From assembly GCF_001307155.1 (NCBI RefSeq), contig NZ_CP012830.1, positions 4,400,501 through 4,464,500 on the forward strand: a stretch of DNA of 64,000 nt, given 5' to 3'. The notes under the pieces are model-generated. The model did no database searches. It saw only the letters and a list, made by a program, of their open reading frames with translations, and was not told the origin of the DNA. Made by a program: the position numbers and the translations under genes. Shown here one piece after another: positions 41,867-50,270 of the stretch. Origin of the DNA: Pseudomonas fluorescens. GTDB taxonomy: Bacteria; Pseudomonadota; Gammaproteobacteria; Pseudomonadales; Pseudomonadaceae. Within the stretch, counting starts at the first letter, position 1; every line of letters begins with the position of its first letter.

Positions 41867-42907
41867 TCAGGCTGATTGCCTGTGACTGCGACGGAACTCG
41901 CCAGGTGTCTGGTTGCTCCAGCGTTTGAAGGCGCGCTGAAAGGCTTCGGCCGAGGCAAACCCCAGCAGGTAGGCGATTTCGCCAAAGGCCAGTTCCGTGT
42001 CGCGGATGTAGGTCATGGCCAGATCGCGGCGAGTGTCGTTGAGAATCGCGCGAAACTGCGTACCCTCTTCGGCGAGCTTGCGACGCAAGGTCCAGGTCGG
42101 CAGCTTCAGGCGTGCCGCCACTTCTTCCAGGTCGGGTTCGCGACCTCCATTGAGCAACGGCCCCAGCAACTGAGTGATGCGTTCACGCAGGCTGCGGGTG
42201 CGGGTCAATTGCTCCAGTTCCCGTTCACACAGCTTGAGCAGTAGACGCCAGGTACTCGGGCAGTGCTCGGGGTTGCGCAGTGCGAGGCTGGCCTGACTCA
42301 GCCTTAGTTGGTTGTGCTCGGCACCAAACTGGATCGGACAATCACCCAGCAGTGCGTAGCGCTCGCGGTAATCCGGCTCGGCGAACTCGATATCGATGCG
42401 TTCGGCGTGCAGCGGCTGGTGGCTCACGCTGGATAACTGCTGCAACCAGCTGGCGATGATCGAATCCACCACAAAGCGGTTATAGGCGTTGTACGGGCTG
42501 ATGGAATAGAACCGTAGCCATGCGCCCTGGGCATCTTCATGAAAACTCGACTGGCCGCGGTAATTGGAGCCGTACAAGGCCTCGAAGCGAATCAGGCAAC
42601 GCGCCGCTTCGCGCACGGTTGGCGCCTGAGCGGCAGTCACGCCGGCCAGCCCGACCTGGCTGAGGCGGCTCAGTTGGCCCATACGCAGACCCAGCGCCGG
42701 GTCGCCAGTCAGTTGAATGGCCGCGTGGCCCAGGCGCATGTAGCGCGGGATCGACAGCCGCGCACCGGCTTCGGCTAACCGCGCCGAGTCGAGCCCGTAT
42801 TGTTCCAGCAGCGGCTGCGGGTCCAGACCGTGGCTGGACACTGCGTCAGCCAGGCTATGGACGAAGCCGACCGACAGATCCCCGAGGCGCATCGGCTGTG
42901 GTTTCAT
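41867..42907 (-). CDS. AraC-family regulator with arabinose-binding-type N-domain
   Basis: The protein of about 346 aa starts at the ATG at 42907; a GTG directly before it abuts the stop codon of the upstream gene. The N-terminal two thirds match the Arabinose_bd sensor domain of the OruR/ArgR-like group (GLDPQPLLEQYGLDSARL...). The C-terminus is the double helix-turn-helix AraC domain with SAEAFQRAFKRWSNQTPGEFRR. It follows the nitrilase-like gene without a gap, so the two form one leftward operon. A plausible target is this operon or the divergent fadH. Confidence 0.88.
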   Translation of the reverse strand: MKPQPMRLGDLSVGFVHSLADAVSSHGLDPQPLLEQYGLDSARLAEAGARLSIPRYMRLGHAAIQLTGDPALGLRMGQLSRLSQVGLAGVTAAQAPTVREAARCLIRFEALYGSNYRGQSSFHEDAQGAWLRFYSISPYNAYNRFVVDSIIASWLQQLSSVSHQPLHAERIDIEFAEPDYRERYALLGDCPIQFGAEHNQLRLSQASLALRNPEHCPSTWRLLLKLCERELEQLTRTRSLRERITQLLGPLLNGGREPDLEEVAARLKLPTWTLRRKLAEEGTQFRAILNDTRRDLAMTYIRDTELAFGEIAYLLGFASAEAFQRAFKRWSNQTPGEFRRSHRQSA

Positions 42908-42910
42908 CAC

Positions 42911-44041
42911 TTACAACCAGATATTGAGCAAACGTGCGCCGCGGGCCTCGCGGTCGGCGAAGTGTTGGCCGTTGCTGCTGAGAAAGCTCTGGCCGGCGCT
43001 GCCCTGATCCCAGAATTGTCCACGCAGGAACGCGCTGACACCAGCGCTGGCCTGACTGGCCGGGTGCTGACTGGTCAACGTCAGGCGATGCCAGGCCTGG
43101 CCCTCGCTGAGCGCGCCGGGTTCGAGGCCGATTTTGCTCGGGGTCGATGGCCCTTTGTCACCGCGCCAGGGTTTGTCCCAGGCATTTCGGCCGATGACAA
43201 AGGCCGGCACGGCGATCAACTGAGCGCCCTGATCATTGAGTTTGCGATAGTTGTCCGGGTACCAGCTGTCGTTGCCGATCAATACGCCAAGACGTCCGGC
43301 CGGGGTGTCGATGACATTGATCACTTGATCGGTGCTCGGCTGGATATAGCCCCGTTGATCGAAGGTCGGGTTCAGCTGGCGCTGCGGTTGGCCGATCGGC
43401 AAGCCATCGCGACCGAACACCAGGCTGCTGTTGTACAACGCACCACGGCCGATTTTCAGTGTGCCGTCGCTGACACTGGGCTCGGGCAACACGATGCTGC
43501 CGGCCACCAGGGTGATGCCGAACTCGTTGGCCAGCCCACCGAACAGCGCCTGGTACTGCCTGGCCATGCTTTTGGCTTTCATGCGCAGGTGCGCGTCATC
43601 CAGGCGGTTGTCGCCCTTGGCGCTGATCAACGCGCGCAAAAAGCTCAGGGGATTGCTCACCGCCAGCCAATTCATGGCTTCGTCCAGCGTGCTGGCTTGA
43701 TACAGCTCGTCTTTCTCGCCGCTGACCATCAGCCAGGTACCGATGTGTTCCGGCAGCACAACGATGGTTTTTTCGTTCAGCAGGCCTTGTTCGCGAGCCC
43801 GCTGCAGATAGGCCGCGAGCTTGCGGTGCAGGTGTTCGGGGCTTTGATAATCGGTGGGGAACAATTCGGGCTGGATGCCCAGCAAGTTGCCGCGATCGGC
43901 AGGAACGCCCTGGTTGACGGCGAGGTTGATGCGCAGGTCCGAGAGGTAATGGCCAACCGGACGATCGGCGGTCCACATCGCGTACGCGGCGATGAGGGCG
44001 ACAAATGCCATGGTGACGGTCAGATAAAGAAGTTTGCGCAT
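42911..44041 (-). CDS. Nitrilase-superfamily protein lacking the catalytic cysteine
   Basis: The 376-aa protein has an N-terminal membrane anchor or uncleaved signal (LLYLTVTMAFVALIAAYAMW) and a carbon-nitrogen hydrolase domain. The Glu motif is visible as VVLPEHIGTW. At the nucleophile position, where active members have (I/V)-C-x-D, it reads GVLIGNDSWYP, and the whole protein contains no Cys. It therefore cannot use the normal Glu-Lys-Cys mechanism. It is probably an envelope-anchored non-catalytic binding protein, or has a changed chemistry. It is followed directly by the AraC gene and is divergent from fadH. Confidence 0.75.
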   Translation of the reverse strand: MRKLLYLTVTMAFVALIAAYAMWTADRPVGHYLSDLRINLAVNQGVPADRGNLLGIQPELFPTDYQSPEHLHRKLAAYLQRAREQGLLNEKTIVVLPEHIGTWLMVSGEKDELYQASTLDEAMNWLAVSNPLSFLRALISAKGDNRLDDAHLRMKAKSMARQYQALFGGLANEFGITLVAGSIVLPEPSVSDGTLKIGRGALYNSSLVFGRDGLPIGQPQRQLNPTFDQRGYIQPSTDQVINVIDTPAGRLGVLIGNDSWYPDNYRKLNDQGAQLIAVPAFVIGRNAWDKPWRGDKGPSTPSKIGLEPGALSEGQAWHRLTLTSQHPASQASAGVSAFLRGQFWDQGSAGQSFLSSNGQHFADREARGARLLNIWL

Positions 44042-44251
44042 GGGGAAACAGTCAGCGGCCTTGTGCAGGATTCGCCGACTAGGGTAGGCCCCATGCCGAG
44101 GAATGCCAAGAGGTGCTGCGCGTTTGGATCAATAAGTTGTCAGTTACGGTCATTGAGCGATGACAGGCCTGCTCTTAGTCTGTGGCACATAACCGATGGG
44201 TGCCAAAGAGCACCCGCACTATTTTCGTGATTGTTCGTTGTGGAGCTACCG

Positions 44252-46291
44252 ATGACCGCCGCTCATTACCCGCACCTGCTGGCCCCGCTGGACCTGGGTT
44301 TTACCACGCTGCGCAACCGCACCCTGATGGGCTCGATGCACACCGGCCTTGAGGAGAAGCCTGGCGGGTTCGAGCGCATGGCGGCGTACTTCGCCGAACG
44401 TGCTCGCGGTGGTGTTGGCCTGATGGTCACCGGCGGTATTGGTCCGAACGATGAGGGCGGGGTGTACTCCGGCGCTGCCAAGCTGACCACGCTCGATGAG
44501 GCGCTCAAGCACCAGGTCGTCACCCGTGCCGTGCACGAGGCGGGTGGCAAGATTTGCATGCAGATTCTGCACGCCGGGCGTTATGCCTATAGCCCGAAAC
44601 AGGTCGCGCCGAGTGCGATCCAGGCACCGATCAACCCGTTCAAGCCCAAAGAGCTGGACGAGGAAGGCATCGAGAAGCAGATCAGCGACTTCGTCACCTG
44701 TTCGACCCTGGCGCAAAAAGCCGAGTACGACGGTGTCGAGATCATGGGCTCGGAAGGTTATTTCATTAACCAGTTCCTCGCAGCCCACACCAACCACCGC
44801 ACCGATCGCTGGGGCGGCAGCTATGAAAACCGTATGCGCCTGCCGGTGGAAATCGTTCGTCGCGTTCGCGAGGCGGTAGGCCCGAATTTCATCATCATCT
44901 TCCGACTATCGATGCTCGACCTGGTGGAAGGTGGCAGCACCTGGGAAGAAATCGTTCAGTTGGCCAAGGCCATCGAGCAAGCAGGTGCGACCATTATCAA
45001 CACCGGGATCGGCTGGCACGAAGCGCGGATTCCGACCATCGCCACCAAGGTTCCACGTGCCGCGTTCAGCAAAGTCACGGCCAAGTTGCGTGGGGAGGTG
45101 GGCATTCCGCTGATTACCACCAACCGCATCAACACCCCGGAAGTCGCCGAGCAGATCCTCGCCGAAGGCGATGCCGACATGGTGTCGATGGCGCGGCCGT
45201 TCCTCGCCGATCCGGAGTTCGTCAACAAGGCCGCCGCCGGTCGCAGTGATGAAATCAATACCTGCATCGGTTGCAACCAGGCCTGCCTGGACCACACCTT
45301 CGGCGGCAAATTGACCTCGTGTCTGGTCAACCCGCGGGCGTGCCATGAAACCGAGCTCAATTACTTGCCGGTGCAGCAGATCAAGAAAATTGCCGTGGTC
45401 GGCGCTGGCCCTGCGGGTTTGTCCGCGGCCACCGTGGCTGCCGAGCGTGGTCATCAAGTGACGCTGTTCGATTCCGCCAGCGAAATTGGCGGCCAGTTCA
45501 ACGTCGCCAAGCGTGTGCCGGGCAAGGAAGAGTTCTTCGAAACCCTGCGCTATTTCAAGCGCAAGTTGCAGACCACGAATGTCGAGGTCTGCCTGAACAC
45601 GCGGGTCGATGTCGCGCAACTGGTGGAGGGCGGTTATGACGAGGTGATTCTGGCCACCGGTATTGCGCCGCGTGTGCCGGCGATTCCGGGCGTCGAGCAT
45701 GCCAAGGTCTTGAGCTATCTGGACGTGATCCTCGAACGCAAGCCGGTCGGCAAGAGCGTTGCGGTGATTGGCGCCGGCGGTATCGGTTTTGACGTCTCGG
45801 AATTCCTCGTGCATCAAGGCGTCGCCACCAGCCAGGACCGTGAAGCGTTCTGGAAAGAATGGGGCATCGATACTCACCTTGAGGCCCGTGGCGGTGTCGC
45901 AGGGATCAAGGCCGAGCCTCACGCGCCAGCACGCCAGGTGTTCCTGTTGCAGCGCAAGAAATCCAAGGTTGGCGACGGTCTGGGCAAAACCACCGGCTGG
46001 ATTCACCGTACAGGGCTGAAGAACAAGCACGTACAGATGCTCAATAGCGTCGAGTACCTGAAGATCGATGACGAAGGCCTGCATATCCGCATCGGTGAAA
46101 CCGGTGAGCCGCAAGTACTGCCGGTGGACAACATCGTGATCTGCGCCGGGCAGGATCCGTTGCGCGAATTGCACGACGGCCTGGTAGCTGCCGGGCAGAA
46201 CGTGCATTTGATCGGTGGCGCGGATGTAGCGGCGGAGCTGGATGCCAAGCGTGCGATCAATCAGGGTTCGCGCCTGGCAGCTGAGTTGTAA
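44252..46291 (+). CDS. fadH: NADPH-dependent 2,4-dienoyl-CoA reductase FadH
   Basis: The 679-aa protein starts at MTAAHYPHLLAPLDLGF (GTGGAG 7 bases upstream). Residues 1-335 form an FMN-binding old-yellow-enzyme-type TIM barrel. The 4Fe-4S cluster motif CIGCNQACLDHTF...SCLVNP follows at about 340-365. The rest holds FAD and NADPH Rossmann domains with VVGAGPAGLSAA and VIGAGGIGFDVSEF. It reduces 2,4-dienoyl-CoA in the oxidation of unsaturated fatty acids. The size equals that of the E. coli enzyme (about 672 aa). Divergent from the nitrilase-like/AraC operon. Confidence 0.95.
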   Translation: MTAAHYPHLLAPLDLGFTTLRNRTLMGSMHTGLEEKPGGFERMAAYFAERARGGVGLMVTGGIGPNDEGGVYSGAAKLTTLDEALKHQVVTRAVHEAGGKICMQILHAGRYAYSPKQVAPSAIQAPINPFKPKELDEEGIEKQISDFVTCSTLAQKAEYDGVEIMGSEGYFINQFLAAHTNHRTDRWGGSYENRMRLPVEIVRRVREAVGPNFIIIFRLSMLDLVEGGSTWEEIVQLAKAIEQAGATIINTGIGWHEARIPTIATKVPRAAFSKVTAKLRGEVGIPLITTNRINTPEVAEQILAEGDADMVSMARPFLADPEFVNKAAAGRSDEINTCIGCNQACLDHTFGGKLTSCLVNPRACHETELNYLPVQQIKKIAVVGAGPAGLSAATVAAERGHQVTLFDSASEIGGQFNVAKRVPGKEEFFETLRYFKRKLQTTNVEVCLNTRVDVAQLVEGGYDEVILATGIAPRVPAIPGVEHAKVLSYLDVILERKPVGKSVAVIGAGGIGFDVSEFLVHQGVATSQDREAFWKEWGIDTHLEARGGVAGIKAEPHAPARQVFLLQRKKSKVGDGLGKTTGWIHRTGLKNKHVQMLNSVEYLKIDDEGLHIRIGETGEPQVLPVDNIVICAGQDPLRELHDGLVAAGQNVHLIGGADVAAELDAKRAINQGSRLAAEL

Positions 46292-46322
46292 TCAGCTACG
46301 CAGGTCAAGCGTGCCAATGGCT

Positions 46323-46394
46323 ATCGCGGGCAAGCCTTGCTCCTACGGATTATGTGTCGACACATGACCCGTAGGAGCAAGGCTTGCCTGCGAT
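46323..46394. repeat. REP-type inverted repeat after fadH
   Basis: The arms at 46323-46346 and 46371-46394 pair over 24 bases with one mismatch; the right arm begins GTAGGAGCAAGGCTTGCC. The loop contains the palindrome ATGTGTCGACACAT. The core is shared with the repeat at 21350-21415. It lies between two genes on the same strand. Confidence 0.8.
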
Positions 46395-46446
46395 GGCGTT
46401 CTGTCTGCTGCTAAGATGCCGGCTCTTTCCCAAAGAGCCGGCATCA

Positions 46447-47379
46447 ATGCTTTCTCCTCCCAGCGACTGGCTGCCCCATGCCCCGCTTGAACGTCTTCAT
46501 CTCGACTGGCTCACCAGCGCCGGGATCGAGGTGGCGATCCTGCGCCTGGACCGGATCGACCCGCTGATCTCCGGCAACAAGTGGTTCAAGCTCATTGAGC
46601 ATCTAAGGGTGGCCCGCGAGGCCGGTGCCGAGGGTGTGATCAGCCTGGGTGGTGCCTGGTCCAATCATCTGCATGCGTTGGCGGCAGCCGGTAAACGTTT
46701 TGGCTTTCCTACCGTCGGCCTGTTGCGCGGGCATCCGCAAGACACCCCGACCGTGGAGGATTTACAGGCCTTTGGCATGCAACTGCACTGGTTGGGTTAC
46801 GGTGGTTATCGTGCGCGCCACGAGCCGGGTTTCTGGCAGCCATGGCAAGCGCAATACCCGCACCTGCATCCGGTCCCCGAAGGCGGGGGCGGTCTGCTCG
46901 GTGCGCGTGGTTGCGGGCAGTTACTGACTCAGGTCGGCAATCAGTTGAACCAGTTGGGCTGGAATGACCATGACGGCTGGTGGCTGGCCTGCGGAACCGG
47001 CACCACGCTGGCCGGGTTGGTGCAGGCCGAGGCGGGGAGGCATCCGGTGTATGGCGTGCTGGCGGTGCCCGATGATCATGGCGTGGCGCAGCAGGTCGAG
47101 GCGATTCTCGGCGAATGCGGCTTGCCGGACGGGGGATATGAGCTGTTCGACGGCAGTTGTGGCGGTTTTGCCAAAGTCGCCCCGCCGTTGCTGGCGTTTA
47201 TCGAACACTGCGAGCGGGCCAGCGGTATCCCGTTGGAGCCGCTGTACACCGGTAAAGCGCTATGGGCACTCAAGCAACAGGTTGATGCCGGATTTTTTGC
47301 CGCCGGCACACGCTTGATCTTCGTGCACACCGGCGGCTTGCAGGGGCGTCGGGGTTTTGCGTCACTCAGTCAGGGCTGA
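46447..47379 (+). CDS. PLP-dependent D-cysteine desulfhydrase / ACC deaminase homologue
   Basis: The 310-aa protein starts at the ATG at 46447 (MLSPPSDWLPHAPLERLHLD). The PLP-binding Lys is K45 in PLISGNKWFKL, followed by GGAWSNHLHALAAAGKRFGF, the Asn/His phosphate-side motif of the TrpB-like fold II group. CGTGTTLAGLV holds the PLP phosphate. Members annotated as 1-aminocyclopropane-1-carboxylate deaminase are often D-cysteine desulfhydrases; the residues that separate the two activities cannot be judged safely here. The 3' end overlaps the convergent cytochrome b561 gene by 14 bases. Confidence 0.85.
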   Translation: MLSPPSDWLPHAPLERLHLDWLTSAGIEVAILRLDRIDPLISGNKWFKLIEHLRVAREAGAEGVISLGGAWSNHLHALAAAGKRFGFPTVGLLRGHPQDTPTVEDLQAFGMQLHWLGYGGYRARHEPGFWQPWQAQYPHLHPVPEGGGGLLGARGCGQLLTQVGNQLNQLGWNDHDGWWLACGTGTTLAGLVQAEAGRHPVYGVLAVPDDHGVAQQVEAILGECGLPDGGYELFDGSCGGFAKVAPPLLAFIEHCERASGIPLEPLYTGKALWALKQQVDAGFFAAGTRLIFVHTGGLQGRRGFASLSQG

Positions 47380-47923
47380 CGCGCTTGGGCATCATCCGCA
47401 GCAGGGTGTTATCGCGAACCACGTAATGGTGATACAGCCCGGCCACGGCATGCAGGCCGATCAGCCAATAGCCGAGGGTGCCGGCCAGTTCGTGCCAGCC
47501 CTTGATCTGCTTGGCCAGCGGTTTGTCCTCGCTGATCAGCAACGGCAGGTCGATGCCGTAGAACATCACCTGATGACCGTTGGCGCTGGTGACCAGCCAA
47601 CCGAGAATCGGTGTGGCGATCATGAATATATACAACGCCCAGTGCATCAGCCGGGCAAGCACGGTTTGCCACTGGGGCGATGCCGGGAAGATTTGCGGAG
47701 CGCGTCCCAGGCTGCGGGCGAACAGCCGTAACCAGACCAGTGTGAACACGGTCAGGCCGAGCATGTAGTGCGTTTCCGTGATCAGGGCTCGGCCGCCACT
47801 GCCCCTGGGAAACATCCCCCGCAGTTCGATACTGGCGTAAACCAGCGCCAACAGTACCAGCATCAACCAGTGCAACATGATTGATACGGTGCTGTAGCGT
47901 GATTCGGAATTCTTCCAGGGCAT
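47366..47923 (-). CDS. Cytochrome b561 family protein
   Basis: The 185-aa membrane protein has four helices with paired His residues for two b hemes: SIMLHWLMLVLLALVY in helix 1, TETHYMLGLTVFTLVWLRLF in helix 2, LMHWALYIFMIATPILGWL in helix 3, and IGLHAVAGLYHHYVVRDN in helix 4. Such proteins pass electrons between quinol and periplasmic acceptors. The DNA overlaps the 3' end of the convergent PLP-enzyme gene. A palindrome at 48008-48025 lies about 85 bases upstream. Confidence 0.92.
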   Translation of the reverse strand: MPWKNSESRYSTVSIMLHWLMLVLLALVYASIELRGMFPRGSGGRALITETHYMLGLTVFTLVWLRLFARSLGRAPQIFPASPQWQTVLARLMHWALYIFMIATPILGWLVTSANGHQVMFYGIDLPLLISEDKPLAKQIKGWHELAGTLGYWLIGLHAVAGLYHHYVVRDNTLLRMMPKRVSPD

Positions 47924-48007
47924 ACGGTTTTTCCTCGCTTATCAGGTCTGAAGCCCCCGTTCTTGTATGACGGAGTGGGTTAACTGTAATCCTGTTTGCG
48001 AGGATTT

Positions 48008-48025
48008 GCCTGAGTCAGATCAGGC
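48008..48025. promoter_or_regulatory. Palindrome upstream of cytochrome b561 gene
   Basis: GCCTGA-gtcaga-TCAGGC is a perfect 6-bp inverted repeat with a 6-base centre, in the promoter region of the leftward cytochrome b561 gene. It could be an operator; no regulator was recognised. Confidence 0.3.
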
Positions 48026-48066
48026 TTCGTACCTTATCGAGCGCTCTGCGACAGCCTATTGGCTAG

Positions 48067-48106
48067 AAAAAAGCGCCAGTCCCGGTTCAGGGACTGGCGC
48101 TTTTTT
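48067..48106. terminator. Strong bidirectional-looking terminator after phnX
   Basis: AAAAAAGCGCCAGTCCC-ggttca-GGGACTGGCGCTTTTTT is a 17-bp stem including the A and T runs, 18 bases after the phnX stop on the minus strand. The leftward transcript ends in a T run, so it terminates the phnWX operon. Confidence 0.9.
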
Positions 48107-48124
48107 TGGCACTTGAGGCGGTAA

Positions 48125-48952
48125 TCAGCTGCTTTGCGGCATCTCACCGTTGGCCAGGCGCTGATTGATGTCGGCGATCACTTCCGGCAGGTCGGTGATG
48201 GTGTCGATCATGTAGTGCGGACGCGAACTTTCGAACAGGGCATGAATACGCTTGCGTTCGCTGGCCAGTTTGTCGCTGTTCAGCGCGCGATAGCCGTCGT
48301 AGGTCAGGCCTAGCGCGTTACCCGAGCAAATCAGCGCGACAGTCCACATGCCGGCACGGCGACCTTCGAGAATACCCGGCACGGTGTCGTCGATCTTTAC
48401 GCAGGCGGCGACGTCGTCAATACCCAGGGCGATCACGTTGGCTAGGGCCTGAGCCGGCCATGGGCGGCCATTCGGCACTTCGTCGGTGGCAACCACGTGG
48501 TCGGCGACATAGCCGTTGGAGGCGGCCAGTTCGACAACTTTGTCCATGACTTGCTTCGGATAACCGGAGCACGAGCCGATTTTGATCCCTTGCTGGCGCA
48601 GGTTGGCGATGGTCTCCAGGGCGCCCGGGATCAGCGCCGAGTGCTCGGCGATTTTTTCGATTTGCAGCGGCATGAAGCGTTTGTAGATGGCGGTTACGTC
48701 ATCGTCGGTCGGCGTACGACCGAAGACCCGGCGATAACGCTCGGCCACTTCGGGTTGATCGCAGAGCGTGCGGATGTGGTCCCACTTGCCCATGCCCATC
48801 GGCCCGCGGGCTTCTTCGATGGATACCTGGACGTCGAATTCGGCAAAGGCTTCGACGAAGATCCGGGTCGGCGCGAAAGAGCCGAAGTCGACCACGGTGC
48901 CTGCCCAGTCGAGGATGGCAGCTTGCAGCTGAGTCGGGTTGTTGTAGTTCAT
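48125..48952 (-). CDS. phnX: Phosphonoacetaldehyde hydrolase (phosphonatase)
   Basis: The 275-aa HAD-superfamily enzyme has the nucleophile motif AAILDWAGTVVDFG with Asp15. The cap region GPMGMGKWDHIRTL carries the Lys that forms a Schiff base with the substrate, and the late acidic motif is CVKIDDTVPGILEG. It splits phosphonoacetaldehyde into acetaldehyde and phosphate, the second step of 2-aminoethylphosphonate use. It lies downstream of phnW in the same leftward unit, separated by a REP-type hairpin. Confidence 0.95.
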   Translation of the reverse strand: MNYNNPTQLQAAILDWAGTVVDFGSFAPTRIFVEAFAEFDVQVSIEEARGPMGMGKWDHIRTLCDQPEVAERYRRVFGRTPTDDDVTAIYKRFMPLQIEKIAEHSALIPGALETIANLRQQGIKIGSCSGYPKQVMDKVVELAASNGYVADHVVATDEVPNGRPWPAQALANVIALGIDDVAACVKIDDTVPGILEGRRAGMWTVALICSGNALGLTYDGYRALNSDKLASERKRIHALFESSRPHYMIDTITDLPEVIADINQRLANGEMPQSS

Positions 48953-48998
48953 GTCTCAAATCCTGTAATTGGGGGAATGGCAAGCAAAGCCATGACTC

Positions 48999-49040
48999 GC
49001 CCGTAGCAGCTGCCTCGCGGGCTCGGCAGTTGCTACGGGC
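48999..49040. repeat. REP-type inverted repeat between phnW and phnX
   Basis: The arms GCCCGTAGCAGCTGCC and GGCAGTTGCTACGGGC pair over 16 bases with one G-T-type mismatch around a 10-base loop. The GTAGCAGCTGCC core recurs at 51133-51159 after the LysR gene, placing a related hairpin on both sides of phnW-lysR. Confidence 0.75.
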
Positions 49041-49049
49041 GGGGGGAGG

Positions 49050-50159
49050 TCAGGTATCGAGGACTTCCATTTCGCGCAGCACCTCGCCGATCGCCGCCAC
49101 TGCCGCACGCATCTCGGCCTGATTGACGTGGCCGATGCAGCCGACGCGGAAGGTTTCGACCTGGGTCAACTTGCCCGGGTAGAGGATGAAACCCTTGGCC
49201 TTCACGCGTTCGTAGAAGGCTTTGAACTGGTAGCGCGGGTCTTTCGGCGCATGGAAGGTGATGATGATCGGCGCCTGGATCGCGGTTGGCAGGAAGCTGC
49301 ACAAGCCGAGTTTGGCCATTTCATCGAGCAGCACCTGACAGTTGTTCGCATAACGCTGATGCCGCGCCGGTAGGCCGCCTTCTTCGTTGTATTGCAGCAA
49401 CGCTTCGTGCAGCGCCGCGACCACGTGGGTCGGCGGGGTGAAGCGCCATTGGCCGGTCTTGGCCATGTAGGTGTGTTGGTCGAACAGGTCCATCGCCAGC
49501 GAGGGGGAATTGCCGGCGGCATTCTCCAGGGCGGACTTGTTGGCGAAGACGAAACCCATCCCCGGTACGCCTTCCAGGCATTTACCCGAGGCGGCGATCA
49601 GCGCTTCGAACGGTACTTGCCGGGCGTCAATCGGCAGTGCACCGAAAGAACTCATGGCGTCGATGATCAGACGTTTGCCGTGTTGGGCGATGACGTGGGC
49701 GATTTCCGGTAGCGGGTTAAGAACCCCGGTGCTGGTTTCGCAGTGGATCAGCGCCACGTGGGTAATGCTGCTGTCGGCGTGTAGCAGGCGGTCGACGTCG
49801 GTGGCGGTGGTCGGTTGGTCTTCAGCGGTTTCGAAGGTACTGAAGGAACGACCGAGCACTTCGCAGATTTTCGCCAGGCGTTTGCCGTAAGCGCCGTTGA
49901 TCAACACCAGCACCTTGCCGTCGCGGGGCACCAGAGTGCCGATGGCCGCTTCGACGGCGAAGGTGCCGCTGCCCTGCAACGGCACGCAGTGGTGGCTGTC
50001 GGCACCGTTGATGATCGCCAGCAGTTGTTCGCAGAGGCTGGCGGTCAATTGGTTGAAGCGCTCATCCCATGAACCCCAGTCCACCATCATCGCCTCACGG
50101 GTGCGCTGCGAGGTGGTCAATGGGCCGGGAGTGAGCAGGATGGGTTCGGCAGTACTCAT
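49050..50159 (-). CDS. phnW: 2-aminoethylphosphonate-pyruvate transaminase
   Basis: The 369-aa class V PLP aminotransferase starts at MSTAEPILLTPGPLTTSQRT (ATG at 50159). The TPGP entry motif, QGSGTFAVEAAIGT, DAMSSFGALPID and AASGKCLEGVPGMGF with the PLP Lys are all diagnostic. It converts 2-aminoethylphosphonate plus pyruvate to phosphonoacetaldehyde and alanine. It is divergent from a LysR regulator and upstream of phnX. No phosphonate transporter is present in the window. Confidence 0.95.
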   Translation of the reverse strand: MSTAEPILLTPGPLTTSQRTREAMMVDWGSWDERFNQLTASLCEQLLAIINGADSHHCVPLQGSGTFAVEAAIGTLVPRDGKVLVLINGAYGKRLAKICEVLGRSFSTFETAEDQPTTATDVDRLLHADSSITHVALIHCETSTGVLNPLPEIAHVIAQHGKRLIIDAMSSFGALPIDARQVPFEALIAASGKCLEGVPGMGFVFANKSALENAAGNSPSLAMDLFDQHTYMAKTGQWRFTPPTHVVAALHEALLQYNEEGGLPARHQRYANNCQVLLDEMAKLGLCSFLPTAIQAPIIITFHAPKDPRYQFKAFYERVKAKGFILYPGKLTQVETFRVGCIGHVNQAEMRAAVAAIGEVLREMEVLDT

Positions 50160-50270
50160 TCGGGTGTTCTCGCAATCGGTGGGATGAAGCTGCGGGAGAT
50201 AAATTGCAATTTGCCGCTCCATCAATCAAATTGTTTGTTGTTATGCCAGTCATCAGTCAGGCCGATAGCT

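Noticed and set aside
42800..44230. 476-codon plus-strand frame opposite the AraC and nitrilase-like genes
   Set aside because: Covers two real genes in antisense, no RBS, no domain. The real divergent gene is fadH from 44252.
50160..50270. Candidate LysR box between phnW and its regulator
   Set aside because: A T-N11-A-like match exists in the A/T-rich tract, but such matches are too common to assign a site.
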